Virus record (IMG/VR): IMGVR_UViG_3300040801_002780
Coordinates: 1-31,747 of that record
Strand: one strand, 5' to 3'
Origin: a virus
DNA: 31,747 nt
The notes beneath the pieces are model-generated. The model had not been told where the DNA came from and did no database searches. It was given only the letters and a program-made list of their open reading frames with translations. Positions 18,276 to 26,478 of the stretch are shown here, one piece after another; position 1 is the first letter of the stretch; every line of letters begins with the position of its first letter. The translations under genes were made by a program, and so were the position numbers.

Positions 18276-18496
18276 ACAAAGAAAGACTAAAAGAACTCGC
18301 TAAGAAACGTGGACTAGACATTGCAGAAGAAGCTGCAGGTAATCTAGGTGAACTGGCTATCGACATTCTTAAAGAAGTAGTAGCTGAAACTGAAAATGCT
18401 GTTGACGATGTAGTATTTGCTTCACTAGAAAGTATTGCTCGTGCTGAACTTGCTAAACTAGTCGATAAAATCGACGGTGAGCAAGACTTACCTTAA
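18272..18496 (+). CDS. Small helical acidic protein of the lysis cluster
   Basis: 74 aa, start overlapping the previous stop (ATGA) with AAAGGAGAGAAAA just upstream. Strongly acidic after a basic N-terminus, with long amphipathic helices (LGELAIDILKEVVAETENAV). No Cys, no membrane segment. Small acidic helical proteins occur in lysis cassettes as regulators, but I cannot name a family. Stop and next start overlap (TAATG). Confidence 0.6.
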   Translation: MNKERLKELAKKRGLDIAEEAAGNLGELAIDILKEVVAETENAVDDVVFASLESIARAELAKLVDKIDGEQDLP

Positions 18497-18684
18497 TGAA
18501 AGCATTTCTTTTAAGCCTATTAAAAGATTTAGTACTAGAAGGCCTTCCTAAATTATGGAGGGCCATTACTCGTAATAAAAAACGTAAAGAAAAACAAGAA
18601 GCTATTGACGCTGCACTGGAAAAGTATGAACAAACAGGCGACCCTAAAGACCTTGCTGCTTACGAAGACTTGCTTAATTCTTAG
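18496..18684 (+). CDS. Small amphipathic protein overlapping a lipoprotein gene
   Basis: 62 aa. The N-terminal 25 residues (MKAFLLSLLKDLVLEGLPKL) form an amphipathic or weakly membrane-bound helix, followed by a Lys/Arg-rich stretch (RNKKRKEKQE) and a helical acidic C-terminus. The last 59 bases of the gene also encode the start of a lipoprotein in another frame, the architecture of embedded Rz/Rz1 spanin pairs. The hydrophobic stretch is too broken for a convincing inner-membrane spanin anchor, so the spanin role is a guess. Confidence 0.55.
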   Translation: MKAFLLSLLKDLVLEGLPKLWRAITRNKKRKEKQEAIDAALEKYEQTGDPKDLAAYEDLLNS

Positions 18685-18892
18685 CAGTTGTAGCACCTTA
18701 GACATGAAACGATGCGACCTTGAACCCTATCACATAAAGGGTGAAGTATGTCGTTACTCAAGGCTAGACAAAGAAATAGTTTGTCGTAAAGCTACGCCAC
18801 AAATTATAGGTATAAAAGGAAAAGAACTTTCTTGTTTAAAGAAAAATCTTGATAACATTTCAGATTACGTTAAAGGACTCATTGAGAAATGA
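18626..18892 (+). CDS. Lipoprotein, candidate outer-membrane spanin
   Basis: 88 aa from ATG 18626 (a TTG at 18605 is possible but would disturb the signal). The N-terminus is a lipoprotein signal: Lys3/Lys8, a hydrophobic core LLLTKTCLIL, and lipobox L-S-S-C with Cys22. Four further cysteines (30, 42, 53, 70) could form disulfides in the periplasm. The gene begins out of frame inside the 62-aa gene and ends overlapping the endolysin start (ATGA). Embedded position beside the endolysin suggests an o-spanin-like membrane-disruption role. Rz1-type proteins are Pro-rich, and this one is not, so another envelope role is possible. Confidence 0.65.
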   Translation: MNKQATLKTLLLTKTCLILSSCSTLDMKRCDLEPYHIKGEVCRYSRLDKEIVCRKATPQIIGIKGKELSCLKKNLDNISDYVKGLIEK

Positions 18893-19305
18893 TAACTAGA
18901 CAAGAAATTCTTAAAGGACAAGAACTACCAGAAGACTTACAACCTGCTTTTGAAGCATTACTTTACAAGTCTAATGAGATTCGTAAGTGGTATGGTAAAC
19001 CTTTAATTGTGACTAGCGGTTATCGTAGTATGGAAACTCACCTTCGTATTTATGAAGACAGGGGAATAGAAAAAGCTTTTATCCCTATGGGTAGCAAACA
19101 CCTTAAATGTTTAGCCATTGACTTCGCTGACCCTTTTGGTTTCTTCCAAAACTGGATATTAAATCACATGAATTTAATTGAAGGACTTGATGTTTACTTT
19201 GAAGACTTCTATCACACTCATGGAAACAGAGTAGATGGACGCAATGCGTGGGTACACATGCAAATTGTACCTCCAAGAAGCGGTAAGCGTTTCTTTATTC
19301 CTTAG
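18889..19305 (+). CDS. Endolysin, M15-family D-Ala-D-Ala / L-Ala-D-Glu peptidase
   Basis: 138 aa. M15 zinc-peptidase motifs are clear: SGYRS at 43-47, SKHLKCLAIDFAD with zinc ligands His71 and Asp78, and AWVHMQ with His123. These enzymes cut peptide bonds in peptidoglycan. There is no signal peptide and no separate wall-binding domain, so it would need a holin to reach the wall. Start is coupled to the lipoprotein stop (ATGA). The last 11 bases overlap the end of the leftward HNH gene. Confidence 0.85.
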   Translation: MITRQEILKGQELPEDLQPAFEALLYKSNEIRKWYGKPLIVTSGYRSMETHLRIYEDRGIEKAFIPMGSKHLKCLAIDFADPFGFFQNWILNHMNLIEGLDVYFEDFYHTHGNRVDGRNAWVHMQIVPPRSGKRFFIP

Positions 19306-19831
19306 ACTTCCAATTGTAACCGTAAATAATACCTTTCACACAGCCTTGAGACACAGAAAAATATTCCGCTATCTCTCTTATTATACAGCCTTCCTTTCTC
19401 ATATTAACTATTTCTTTGACTTGTTTTAAGGTAAGTACAGAAGAATAATGTTTCTCACCTACAGGGGTAAGGCCAGTATCTAAGGAGTGTTTTACATTCT
19501 CAAGTCTAGTTACGAGTTCTAAATTTTCTAAAGAATTATTAGATTTATTTCCGTCTATATGGTTAACCTCTAACTCACTTTTTTCAGGAAGTCCTAAAAA
19601 TGCGTAGGCAAGAAGTCGGTGTTGGTAGAAAGTCTTACCTCTGAAATTTATTCTCTTATACCCTTTTCCGTTACAACAAAATCTCAGCGTTCTAAAAGGT
19701 ATCTTTCGGGAAACCTTAGTACCTTTTTTAAAGTAGGTAGACATGTGCGACTTAATAATCAAGACACCTAAATTATTTATGTAGTGATTACTACTTAGAA
19801 AAGGTAAGTTTACCCATTTTTTCTCTTCCAT
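19295..19831 (-). CDS. HNH homing-type endonuclease with C-terminal HTH
   Basis: 178 aa. Residues 70-115 give the HNH_3 pattern: QHRLLAYAFLG, EVNHIDGNKSNNS, NLELVT and NVKHS; His71, His91 and Asn103 are the likely active-site set. The N-terminus (KKWVNLPF) resembles the start of NUMOD4-type nucleases. Residues about 133-171 (LTLKQVKEIV, IREIAEYFSVSQGCV) form a helix-turn-helix used by homing nucleases for site recognition. It is antisense to all neighbours, converges with the endolysin and overlaps its end by 11 bases, as expected for a free-standing homing gene inserted at a module border. Confidence 0.85.
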   Translation of the reverse strand: MEEKKWVNLPFLSSNHYINNLGVLIIKSHMSTYFKKGTKVSRKIPFRTLRFCCNGKGYKRINFRGKTFYQHRLLAYAFLGLPEKSELEVNHIDGNKSNNSLENLELVTRLENVKHSLDTGLTPVGEKHYSSVLTLKQVKEIVNMRKEGCIIREIAEYFSVSQGCVKGIIYGYNWKSKE

Positions 19832-20211
19832 TCGTTTCTTTTACAACTATTATGCGAACTTTTCAAACGGTGACAAGGTACGCATAGCACTTGTAAATTG
19901 TCTTGGCCACAATACATACGTCTTATGTATTCATCGAAGTCTCCATTAAAACTTCCTATCTCTTCTATGTGATCTACTTCGACTTCAAAATCCCTAAACC
20001 ATGCCTTACAAGTATTGCATTGGTAATGATAAACTAATTTATCTTTACCGTTTTTATATGTACCAGTCTTAAACCTTTTTCGCACTGCTTTTAAACAAAG
20101 GCTACGACCCTGCCAAGTAACAGTACCTTGACGCAGGACATTTAAAATATGTTTCTCAGTTTTTTTATCCACGCTATATTTTAGTTGACATGACACACTT
20201 ACAAAAGTCAC
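19810..20211 (-). CDS. HNH endonuclease (zinc-type)
   Basis: 133 aa from a GTG; other in-frame GTG codons at residues 6 and 14 are possible and no good ribosome site marks any of them. Cysteines in CNTCKAW (CxxC near residue 65) and CVPCH (CxxC near 110) would hold a zinc ion. VEVDHIEEIG and DNLQVLCVPCHRLKS give the HNH core. It overlaps the following HNH gene by 22 bases, so the two may be co-transcribed. It probably cuts DNA at a phage site; whether it supports homing or packaging cannot be told. Confidence 0.75.
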   Translation of the reverse strand: MTFVSVSCQLKYSVDKKTEKHILNVLRQGTVTWQGRSLCLKAVRKRFKTGTYKNGKDKLVYHYQCNTCKAWFRDFEVEVDHIEEIGSFNGDFDEYIRRMYCGQDNLQVLCVPCHRLKSSHNSCKRNEWKRKNG

Positions 20212-20255
20212 GATAAGTAAAAGTTTTGAAAGTTTAAAAAGTTTAATAGGCGAAA

Positions 20256-22274
20256 ATGAAAACGAAATTTTGTTACTTGGATTTTGAGTTTAACAAGACT
20301 CAGGAAGAATTGTTAAACCTTGTATGTTCCTCACACATGGTAGGAAGTGAAGTCACTAATTTATGGCTACACAAAAACTATCAGGACAACCACACACATT
20401 TAAAAAACGAACTGCTACGTTTAAAAAACGAAGGCTATGTTTTTCTAGCATGGCAGGTAGTAGCAGAAGCTAGGTCAATATACTCACTAGGTCTTAATCC
20501 AATGGACTTTGAGTTTATTGACCTTATGCTTGAATACCGTTGCATAGCTAATCACAATGATAAGTTAATGTATGGCAATCAACTCGTTAAAGGTAAAATT
20601 AAAAAAACTAGAAGACCTCCTCCTAAATGGGAGAGAACAGAGAAAGACGTAAAGTTATCTTTTAAACCTACTCACTCACTAGCGGAAGCTACTTATAAAC
20701 TTACAGGTGAAATTAGGGATACTGAACATAAAGAACTAATGCGTGACCTAATAATTAGTACACCTGACGGATTTAAAAGGTCAGAAAAAGAAGCTATCAT
20801 GCTTTACTGTGAAGAAGACGTAATTCATTTACCTAAAATTCACCACGCGATTCTTAATTGGTATCGTAAACTTCTTAAAAGTAAAATTAACGAAGAAGAA
20901 CTTCAAGAAGAAATGTTATACCGTGGAAAATATGCTGCACTTACTGCAATAAGAGAGTCAAAAGGTTATCCGATTGACTACGAAAAAACTAAAGCTTTTA
21001 GTAGACAAGTACCGCTTATTATTGAAGAGTGCCAAAGAGATATTAATTCTCAGTTCCCTAATACCTTCCGATACAAAAATGGTAAGTACACTTGGAATCA
21101 AAGCCTTACTAGGGAGAGGGTAGGGGGTATCATTGACCCTAAAAAGTGGCCAAAGACTGAAACTGGAAATCTATCACTGGCTAGGGACTCATTTTCAAAG
21201 CATGCCCCTTACCGACATTCTTATCCAAGAAATAATTTTCTCGCTCAAATGTTAAGATACTTAAAATTAAAACAATCAATGAACGGTTTTGTATCTAGCA
21301 AAAAGAAAAATTTTTGGGACTCAGTAGGTAGTGATGGGAGAGTTAGGCCCTATATGAACATATACGGTAGTCAAACTAGTAGAAGTCAACCTGGTAGTAC
21401 TGCATTTATCCCACTTAAACCTGCTTGGCAGAGAAGTTTAATTTATCCTAAGAAAGGTAAGGCAATAGCAGGTCTTGATTATGGTAGTGAAGAGTTTTTT
21501 ATTTCAGCTTTACTTAGTAAAGATAAAAATATGATCGACGCTTATTTATCGGGAGACGTTTATTTAGCTTTTGCTAAAGACGCAGGACTAGTACCAAAAG
21601 ACGGTACAAAAAAGAAATACAAAAAAGAACGTGATCTTTGTAAAGCTACTGTTCTAGGTATGAGTTATGACATGACTAAGTTTGGTTTGGCCAAAGACCT
21701 AGAAGCAAAAACAGGAAGACCTTGGACTCCTGACGAAGCTCAAGTCTATATTGATCTTTTTGAAAATGCTTATCCTACATTTATGGAGTTTAAAAGAAAT
21801 GTTCAATTTACTTATCAAGAGGATAGCCGACTACAGCTATGTGACGGTTGGTATTTGTTTGGGGATAACGATAACTCTCGTAGTGTCGGAAATTTCCCTA
21901 TACAAGGCATGGGTGCGGCAATCATGCGAAAAGCAGACTTTTTATGTTACGAAGCAGACTTATATGTACCTTTCACTCTCCATGATGCTCTTTATATTGA
22001 GTTTGATAGCGATTGCTTCGGAGCTATTGATAAAGCAATAACACAAATGAGAGAAGCTTTTGCTTATTTTTTCGAGGAAGAAGTTCAAGACCTAGCAAGA
22101 CAAATTAGAATTGATTGTGAAGTATGGAGTCCTGACTACACTAAAGGTGAAAAGGTAACTACTCCAGGTGGAGTAGAGTTACACTTAGAGGACATACATA
22201 TTGATGAACGTGCAATTGAAGAGTATGAAAAATTTAAAAAGTATTTTGACGACTCTGACTTGGAGTTATTTTGA
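20256..22274 (+). CDS. Family A DNA polymerase with 3'-5' exonuclease
   Basis: 672 aa. Exo I is YLDFEF (Asp9, Glu11) and Exo III is YCEEDV (Tyr184, Asp188); the usual Exo II residues are hard to place. Motif A is AGLDYGSEE (Asp408). Motif B is RDLCKATVLGMSYDM: Arg459, Lys463, Tyr471, with Leu467 where E. coli Pol I has Phe762 and Asp472 for the usual Gly. Motif C is LHDAL (Asp577), with Ala replacing the usual Glu. No 5'-3' exonuclease domain, as in T7-like replicative enzymes. It heads the replication operon; a weak AGGCG precedes the ATG. The stop overlaps the methyltransferase start. Confidence 0.95.
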   Translation: MKTKFCYLDFEFNKTQEELLNLVCSSHMVGSEVTNLWLHKNYQDNHTHLKNELLRLKNEGYVFLAWQVVAEARSIYSLGLNPMDFEFIDLMLEYRCIANHNDKLMYGNQLVKGKIKKTRRPPPKWERTEKDVKLSFKPTHSLAEATYKLTGEIRDTEHKELMRDLIISTPDGFKRSEKEAIMLYCEEDVIHLPKIHHAILNWYRKLLKSKINEEELQEEMLYRGKYAALTAIRESKGYPIDYEKTKAFSRQVPLIIEECQRDINSQFPNTFRYKNGKYTWNQSLTRERVGGIIDPKKWPKTETGNLSLARDSFSKHAPYRHSYPRNNFLAQMLRYLKLKQSMNGFVSSKKKNFWDSVGSDGRVRPYMNIYGSQTSRSQPGSTAFIPLKPAWQRSLIYPKKGKAIAGLDYGSEEFFISALLSKDKNMIDAYLSGDVYLAFAKDAGLVPKDGTKKKYKKERDLCKATVLGMSYDMTKFGLAKDLEAKTGRPWTPDEAQVYIDLFENAYPTFMEFKRNVQFTYQEDSRLQLCDGWYLFGDNDNSRSVGNFPIQGMGAAIMRKADFLCYEADLYVPFTLHDALYIEFDSDCFGAIDKAITQMREAFAYFFEEEVQDLARQIRIDCEVWSPDYTKGEKVTTPGGVELHLEDIHIDERAIEEYEKFKKYFDDSDLELF

Positions 22275-23230
22275 AAGTACTAAGTTTATTTGATGGCATT
22301 AGCGGTGGACAAGTAGCACTTGAACGAGCAGGGTTACCTATTGAAAAATACTACGCAAGTGAAATAGATAGACATGCTATTACTGTTACTCAAAAAAACT
22401 ACCCTAAAACCATTCAACTAGGTAGCGTTACTGAAGTTGACGGAAATAAATTTAAGAGTATTGATCTTTTAATTGGTGGTAGTCCTTGCCAAGGCTTTAG
22501 TTTTGCAGGTAAGCAATTAAACTTCGACGACCCTCGCAGTAAATTATTCTTTGAGTACGTTAGAATTTTAAAAGAAGCTAAACCTGAATATTTTCTTCTT
22601 GAAAATGTAAAAATGAAAAAACAATACCAGGACATAATAACTGAACACCTGGCAGTAGAACCTATTGCTATAAATAGCGCACTTCTTTCAGCACAAAACA
22701 GACAAAGACTTTACTGGACAAACATACCTGAAGTATCTATTCCTGCAGACAAGGGAATAGTTTTAAAAGATATAATAGAAGGAGAGTTTGAAGACCTTAT
22801 CAATTACTCTTCTAGTGGTAGAGGTAATGGAGTAGTAGAAGGACGTTGTTATATTTCTACAAATAAAAAAGCCAATGCACTTACTAAAACAGGTTACTCT
22901 AAACGTGCCTTCACTGGAGTAATTCAACTTAACGATAGTAATGAGTCCCAGGGTAGACAACCTTACCAACAAAACCGTATTTATAGTGTAGATGGCAAGT
23001 CACCTTGTCTTAATGCTGACGGTGCTAGAAGACTTAACATTTTTGATGAGAGTGAAGTTCGTAAACTAACTCCAGTAGAATGTGAAAGACTTCAAACATT
23101 CCCTGATAATTTCACAAGTTCAATAAGTAATAATCAAAGATACAAAGCATTGGGTAACAGCTTCACAGTTGATGTGATAGCTCACATATTAAAACACATA
23201 ACCTATGCCTCATACGAGGACATTTTTTAA
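22271..23230 (+). CDS. C5 cytosine DNA methyltransferase
   Basis: 319 aa starting at TTG (TTGA overlap with the polymerase stop; TTGGAG lies 5 bases before). All key motifs are present: motif I SLFDGISGGQVAL, motif IV GGSPCQGFS with nucleophile Cys73, motif VI ENV (111-113), motif VIII QNRQRLYW (142-149), motif IX RKLTPVECERLQTFP and motif X ALGNSF. It methylates carbon 5 of cytosine in a sequence set by the region about 160-260, which is not predictable by eye. No restriction enzyme lies beside it, so it is an orphan, probably protecting phage DNA from host restriction or marking it. Confidence 0.95.
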   Translation: MKVLSLFDGISGGQVALERAGLPIEKYYASEIDRHAITVTQKNYPKTIQLGSVTEVDGNKFKSIDLLIGGSPCQGFSFAGKQLNFDDPRSKLFFEYVRILKEAKPEYFLLENVKMKKQYQDIITEHLAVEPIAINSALLSAQNRQRLYWTNIPEVSIPADKGIVLKDIIEGEFEDLINYSSSGRGNGVVEGRCYISTNKKANALTKTGYSKRAFTGVIQLNDSNESQGRQPYQQNRIYSVDGKSPCLNADGARRLNIFDESEVRKLTPVECERLQTFPDNFTSSISNNQRYKALGNSFTVDVIAHILKHITYASYEDIF

Positions 23231-23241
23231 AGGAGAACGAA

Positions 23242-23703
23242 ATGGTAAAAAGAGTGTTTAAAACAAAAAAGAAAGTAGGCGGTAGTCTTCCACGTAACTT
23301 TCATCCATGGGCCAGAAACAACGGAACTGAACCAGTTTGGGAAGAAGGTGATTATGTTATTGGTAAGTTTATTACTACTATCACTGACAATTACAAAAAA
23401 GATTGCCCAGTGCTAGAAGTTTACGAAGCTAATCTTTCAAACGACGTACTAGACAAAGACGGCAATGCAGTTGAGATTGAAGGTAAAAACCTTCAACTAA
23501 ATGCTTGTGGTTCTCTAACATGGCAAATGTTTGGAGAGAATGACAAAGGTAAAGAAGCTGTAAAAGAAGGTGAAGTTATCCAAGTTATGTACACTGGTAA
23601 AGACGTAATGGAAGACGGGCCTTATGCAGGTAAACCTTTTCATACTGTTGAAGTATCTATAATGGAAGAAGACGAAGAAGAAATAGATGAAGACCTATAC
23701 TAG
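23242..23703 (+). CDS. Single-stranded DNA-binding-like protein
   Basis: 153 aa. AAAGGAG before the ATG is a strong site. The body has OB-fold-like strands (GDYVIGKFITTI, VLEVYEANL, LQLNACGSLTWQMF, VIQVMYTGKD) and ends in a very acidic tail EEDEEEIDEDLY, the hallmark by which SSBs recruit partner proteins. Many phages carry such an OB-fold SSB (DUF2815-like) next to polymerase, nuclease and SNF2 helicase. The acidic tail overlaps the start of the nuclease gene by 17 bases. Function is inferred from fold pattern, tail and neighbours. Confidence 0.7.
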   Translation: MVKRVFKTKKKVGGSLPRNFHPWARNNGTEPVWEEGDYVIGKFITTITDNYKKDCPVLEVYEANLSNDVLDKDGNAVEIEGKNLQLNACGSLTWQMFGENDKGKEAVKEGEVIQVMYTGKDVMEDGPYAGKPFHTVEVSIMEEDEEEIDEDLY

Positions 23704-24616
23704 TAGCGAATTAAGTAACGAGGACTACCACGGACACGTTGGTAGTTTCTCGTCTTCAAGTCTTAAAGTAGCATTAGAGGATATTGAACTATTCCATAAA
23801 CAATGTGTTCTTAAAGAAGGTGAAAAACTTCACATACCTGCTTTTGATACTGGAACTTACTTTCACACTAAAGTTTTAGAACCTCACTTGTTAAATGACG
23901 AGTGCGTAGTTTTTGACGGAGTTCGTAGAGGGAAAAAGTGGGACGAGTTTTACAAAGAACACAAAGGCAAAGCTATTGTTTCTAAAACTCAAGCGGCTAC
24001 TGCAGATAAACTTGCTGAATTAATACAACACTCACATGTGGCGACTACTTTAATTGAGCTATGTGAACCAGAAGTTAGTTGTTTTGTTGAAGTACTGGTA
24101 GATTTTGTTAACAAGCGTATTTTTTCTAGGGACTTAACACTTGAGTTCACAATGAACGGAGTTAAAGTACTAGACGTTGACGACTTTGTTGAAGCTGACG
24201 AGTCTTCTCAGTATTTAGAACTAAAAGTACGTGCCGATGCTTTATGTAAAGCTGACGGTTATGTTCTTGACCTTAAAAGTACCACTGGCAATTGTAAAAA
24301 TGCTCCTGCAGTTAAGAAGAAAATCAGTATGTATCAGTATGATCTTTCAGCTAGTATGTACCTCGATCTTTTTAGTGCAGCTTACGGTAAAACTTTTGAT
24401 AAGTTCTACTGGACATTCGCTAGTAAGGACAAGCATAACTGCAAAACCTATTTAGCGAGTGAAGACAATGTTAGAGTTGGTCGTGCTAAATGGCATAAAG
24501 CAGTTTTTCTTATTGCAGAAGCTAAATACAATGACTACTTAGTTGAGGAAACAGTTGATATTTTAGAACCAGAAACATACCAAAAATTTGAATGGTTAAA
24601 GGAAGAAAAGAGATGA
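23687..24616 (+). CDS. PD-(D/E)XK exonuclease, RecE-like (DUF3799 type)
   Basis: 309 aa. The N-terminus NEDYHGHVGSFSSSSLKVAL and FDTGTYFHTKVLEP match RecE-like/DUF3799 nucleases. The catalytic core is seen in LKVRADALCKADGYVLDLKSTTG (read in parts): Asp in RADAL, then DLKS with Asp and Lys. SMYQYDLSASMYLDLF is the conserved QYxxxAxxY helix. It probably degrades one strand of duplex DNA to give 3' tails for recombination-dependent replication. No RecT-like annealing protein is recognised beside it, unless the next gene has that role. Overlaps both neighbours. Confidence 0.85.
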   Translation: MKTYTSSELSNEDYHGHVGSFSSSSLKVALEDIELFHKQCVLKEGEKLHIPAFDTGTYFHTKVLEPHLLNDECVVFDGVRRGKKWDEFYKEHKGKAIVSKTQAATADKLAELIQHSHVATTLIELCEPEVSCFVEVLVDFVNKRIFSRDLTLEFTMNGVKVLDVDDFVEADESSQYLELKVRADALCKADGYVLDLKSTTGNCKNAPAVKKKISMYQYDLSASMYLDLFSAAYGKTFDKFYWTFASKDKHNCKTYLASEDNVRVGRAKWHKAVFLIAEAKYNDYLVEETVDILEPETYQKFEWLKEEKR

Positions 24617-25149
24617 AATTAAAATTTAATGAAGTAAAGTACTCATTTAGAAAAAACCTCGGAAACTATGAAAGTGAAGAGACTGGACTAAGCGCATCTA
24701 TTGAAGAAGGTGACGTTACTGAAGCACTCCAAGTACTTAAAGACATGGTACATGGCCGAGCAGTTAAAGCTAAACCTAAAGCTGTACTTCCAAAGAAAGA
24801 AACTAGAACTTTAGAAGCTAAGCCTGAAGACAAGGTAGAAGAGACTAAAGAAGAAGTTAAAGCTGAACCTGTAAAAAAAGAACCTGCTAAAAAGAAAGTA
24901 GCTAAGAAGACTCGTAAGAAGAAAGTAGCTACTGAGGTTTACGACCGCACTAATGACTCTCACAAAAAACGTCTTGGAGAGTTATGCAATGAATTGTTCG
25001 GTGGTAGTGACTGGAGAAAAGACAAAGACAAAATTACTTTAGTCAAAAACGCTAGTCAGTTATGCAGTGGTGAAGAGACTATGGTAGGTGAAGACGGTGA
25101 AGTTACCGATAATTTTAAATCAGTTTTTAAAGAACTATTGAAGTTGTAA
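24613..25149 (+). CDS. Lys/Glu/Ala-rich linker protein of unknown function
   Basis: 178 aa with the start chosen at 24613, an ATGA overlap with the nuclease stop and GGAAG 9-13 bases upstream; an in-frame ATG at 24592 is less likely. Residues 1-45 form a small conserved-looking domain (MKLKFNEVKYSFRKN, then TGLSASIEEGDVTEAL). Residues about 50-105 are a low-complexity Lys/Glu/Pro/Ala linker similar to histone-like tails. Residues about 108-178 form a second small domain (SHKKRLGELCNELFGG, then DKDKITLVKNASQL). Between recombination nuclease and helicase, a DNA-binding accessory role is plausible; no family recognised. Confidence 0.7.
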   Translation: MKLKFNEVKYSFRKNLGNYESEETGLSASIEEGDVTEALQVLKDMVHGRAVKAKPKAVLPKKETRTLEAKPEDKVEETKEEVKAEPVKKEPAKKKVAKKTRKKKVATEVYDRTNDSHKKRLGELCNELFGGSDWRKDKDKITLVKNASQLCSGEETMVGEDGEVTDNFKSVFKELLKL

Positions 25150-26478
25150 ATGCACACGCCTAGTGAAGGACAAGAACTAGCAATAGAATACGCTACTAGT
25201 AAACGCTATAGTATTATCGCTATGCCTCCAGGTCAGGGTAAAACTTTATGCGCAGTTGAAGTAGCTCGTCGGCTAAAGCTGAACACACTAGTTGTTTGTC
25301 CTTCCTATGCTAAAAAAGTGTGGGTCAAAGAATTTAAAAACCAATTCGGTGACCAATTACAGATCACACTTTTTAACAAAGGTGCTGACATTTATCCTTT
25401 ATGGGACGACGGAGTAGCTATAGTTAGCTACTCCCTTTTAACTGAACCACGAGTAAAAGACCCTACTAAGCGCATGGACTCAGTATTTGAATGGGCCGAC
25501 TTAATTGTATTTGACGAAGGGCATCTACTAAAAGAAACAGACAACAAACGTACACTAGCTGCGCACAAACTAGTATATGAGAACCAAGTACCCTACGTCA
25601 TGTTACTAAGCGGTACTCCTGCAAAAAACCGAGTGCATGAACTCTACTCACAAATAGCACTATGCCATTACAAAAATGATTACAGTGAGTTCTTACAAAA
25701 ATACCCTACTTGGGTATATTTTGCTAACCAGTTTAGTGAGAAGTCTTACAAAGTAATTAAAACTAGAAGAAGAAATATCCCTACTGTTAATTACAGTGGC
25801 GTTAAAAATAAAGAAGAATTAAAAGAAATACTTGATACCTGCTATTTTAAATTACCAGATAAATACCTACATAAATTACCTGAAAGAACAATCATTAATG
25901 TAGAACCTGACATTACTCAAGATATTCCTGAGTTAATGAAAGAGTTTGAAGAGTTTATACTAGAAGAAAAAGGTGTTAGTCCTGCAATTAAAGCTAAAGC
26001 TGCACTAGCTAGTGCCAAGTTCACTGCTTCGTTAGCGATTGACCTACAAATGAAACATGGAAGTGTAGTCATATTCACTGACCACGTTGCTAGTGCGAGT
26101 GAAATAGCTAGAAGTCTTAAAGCTAAAAAGATGAGTGTAAACGAAGCCATTAGTGGAGAATTAACTGTAAAGAGAAGAGAAAAAATACTCGAAGACTTTC
26201 AGGAAGGTGCTACTGATTTTATTGTGGCTACTGTAGGTACACTAAGTACTGCAATTAGTTTAACTCGTAGTCAGTGCATGATTATCAATGACCCTCCTTG
26301 GGTAAGTGGTGACTTGGAACAGACTGAAAAAAGAATACTAAGACGTGGCCAGAAGAACCACTGCTACTACTACCGAGTAATGGCGACTAAACAAGCTGAA
26401 AAGATTTACAAAGTTTTAGATAAAAAGAAGAAAGACCTAAAACAAATTGATGAGTTAATGGAAGATGAAAAAAGCTAA
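25150..26478 (+). CDS. SNF2-type DNA helicase/translocase
   Basis: 442 aa. Superfamily 2 motifs: I MPPGQGKT (25-32), Ia CPSYAKKVW, II FDEGH (DEGH at 122-125), III LLSGTPAKNR (SGTP at 154-157), and in the C-terminal half VIFTDHVASA, VGTLSTAI and motif VI as QTEKRILRRGQKN, the SNF2-style QxxxRxxRxGQ. It is compact, without accessory domains. ATP-driven translocation on duplex DNA in replication or recombination is expected. It follows the preceding TAA directly (TAAATG) with no clear ribosome site, so coupling is likely; overlaps the HNH gene by 14 bases. Confidence 0.9.
   Translation: MHTPSEGQELAIEYATSKRYSIIAMPPGQGKTLCAVEVARRLKLNTLVVCPSYAKKVWVKEFKNQFGDQLQITLFNKGADIYPLWDDGVAIVSYSLLTEPRVKDPTKRMDSVFEWADLIVFDEGHLLKETDNKRTLAAHKLVYENQVPYVMLLSGTPAKNRVHELYSQIALCHYKNDYSEFLQKYPTWVYFANQFSEKSYKVIKTRRRNIPTVNYSGVKNKEELKEILDTCYFKLPDKYLHKLPERTIINVEPDITQDIPELMKEFEEFILEEKGVSPAIKAKAALASAKFTASLAIDLQMKHGSVVIFTDHVASASEIARSLKAKKMSVNEAISGELTVKRREKILEDFQEGATDFIVATVGTLSTAISLTRSQCMIINDPPWVSGDLEQTEKRILRRGQKNHCYYYRVMATKQAEKIYKVLDKKKKDLKQIDELMEDEKS

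Noticed and set aside
20184-20215. TTGACA before the polymerase gene as a promoter
   Set aside because: No -10-like hexamer at 16-18 bases; the best candidates are 20-21 bases away and the site lies inside the leftward HNH gene.
21751-22041. 96-codon frame inside the DNA polymerase gene
   Set aside because: Shadow of the polymerase C-terminal region containing motif C; no ribosome site.
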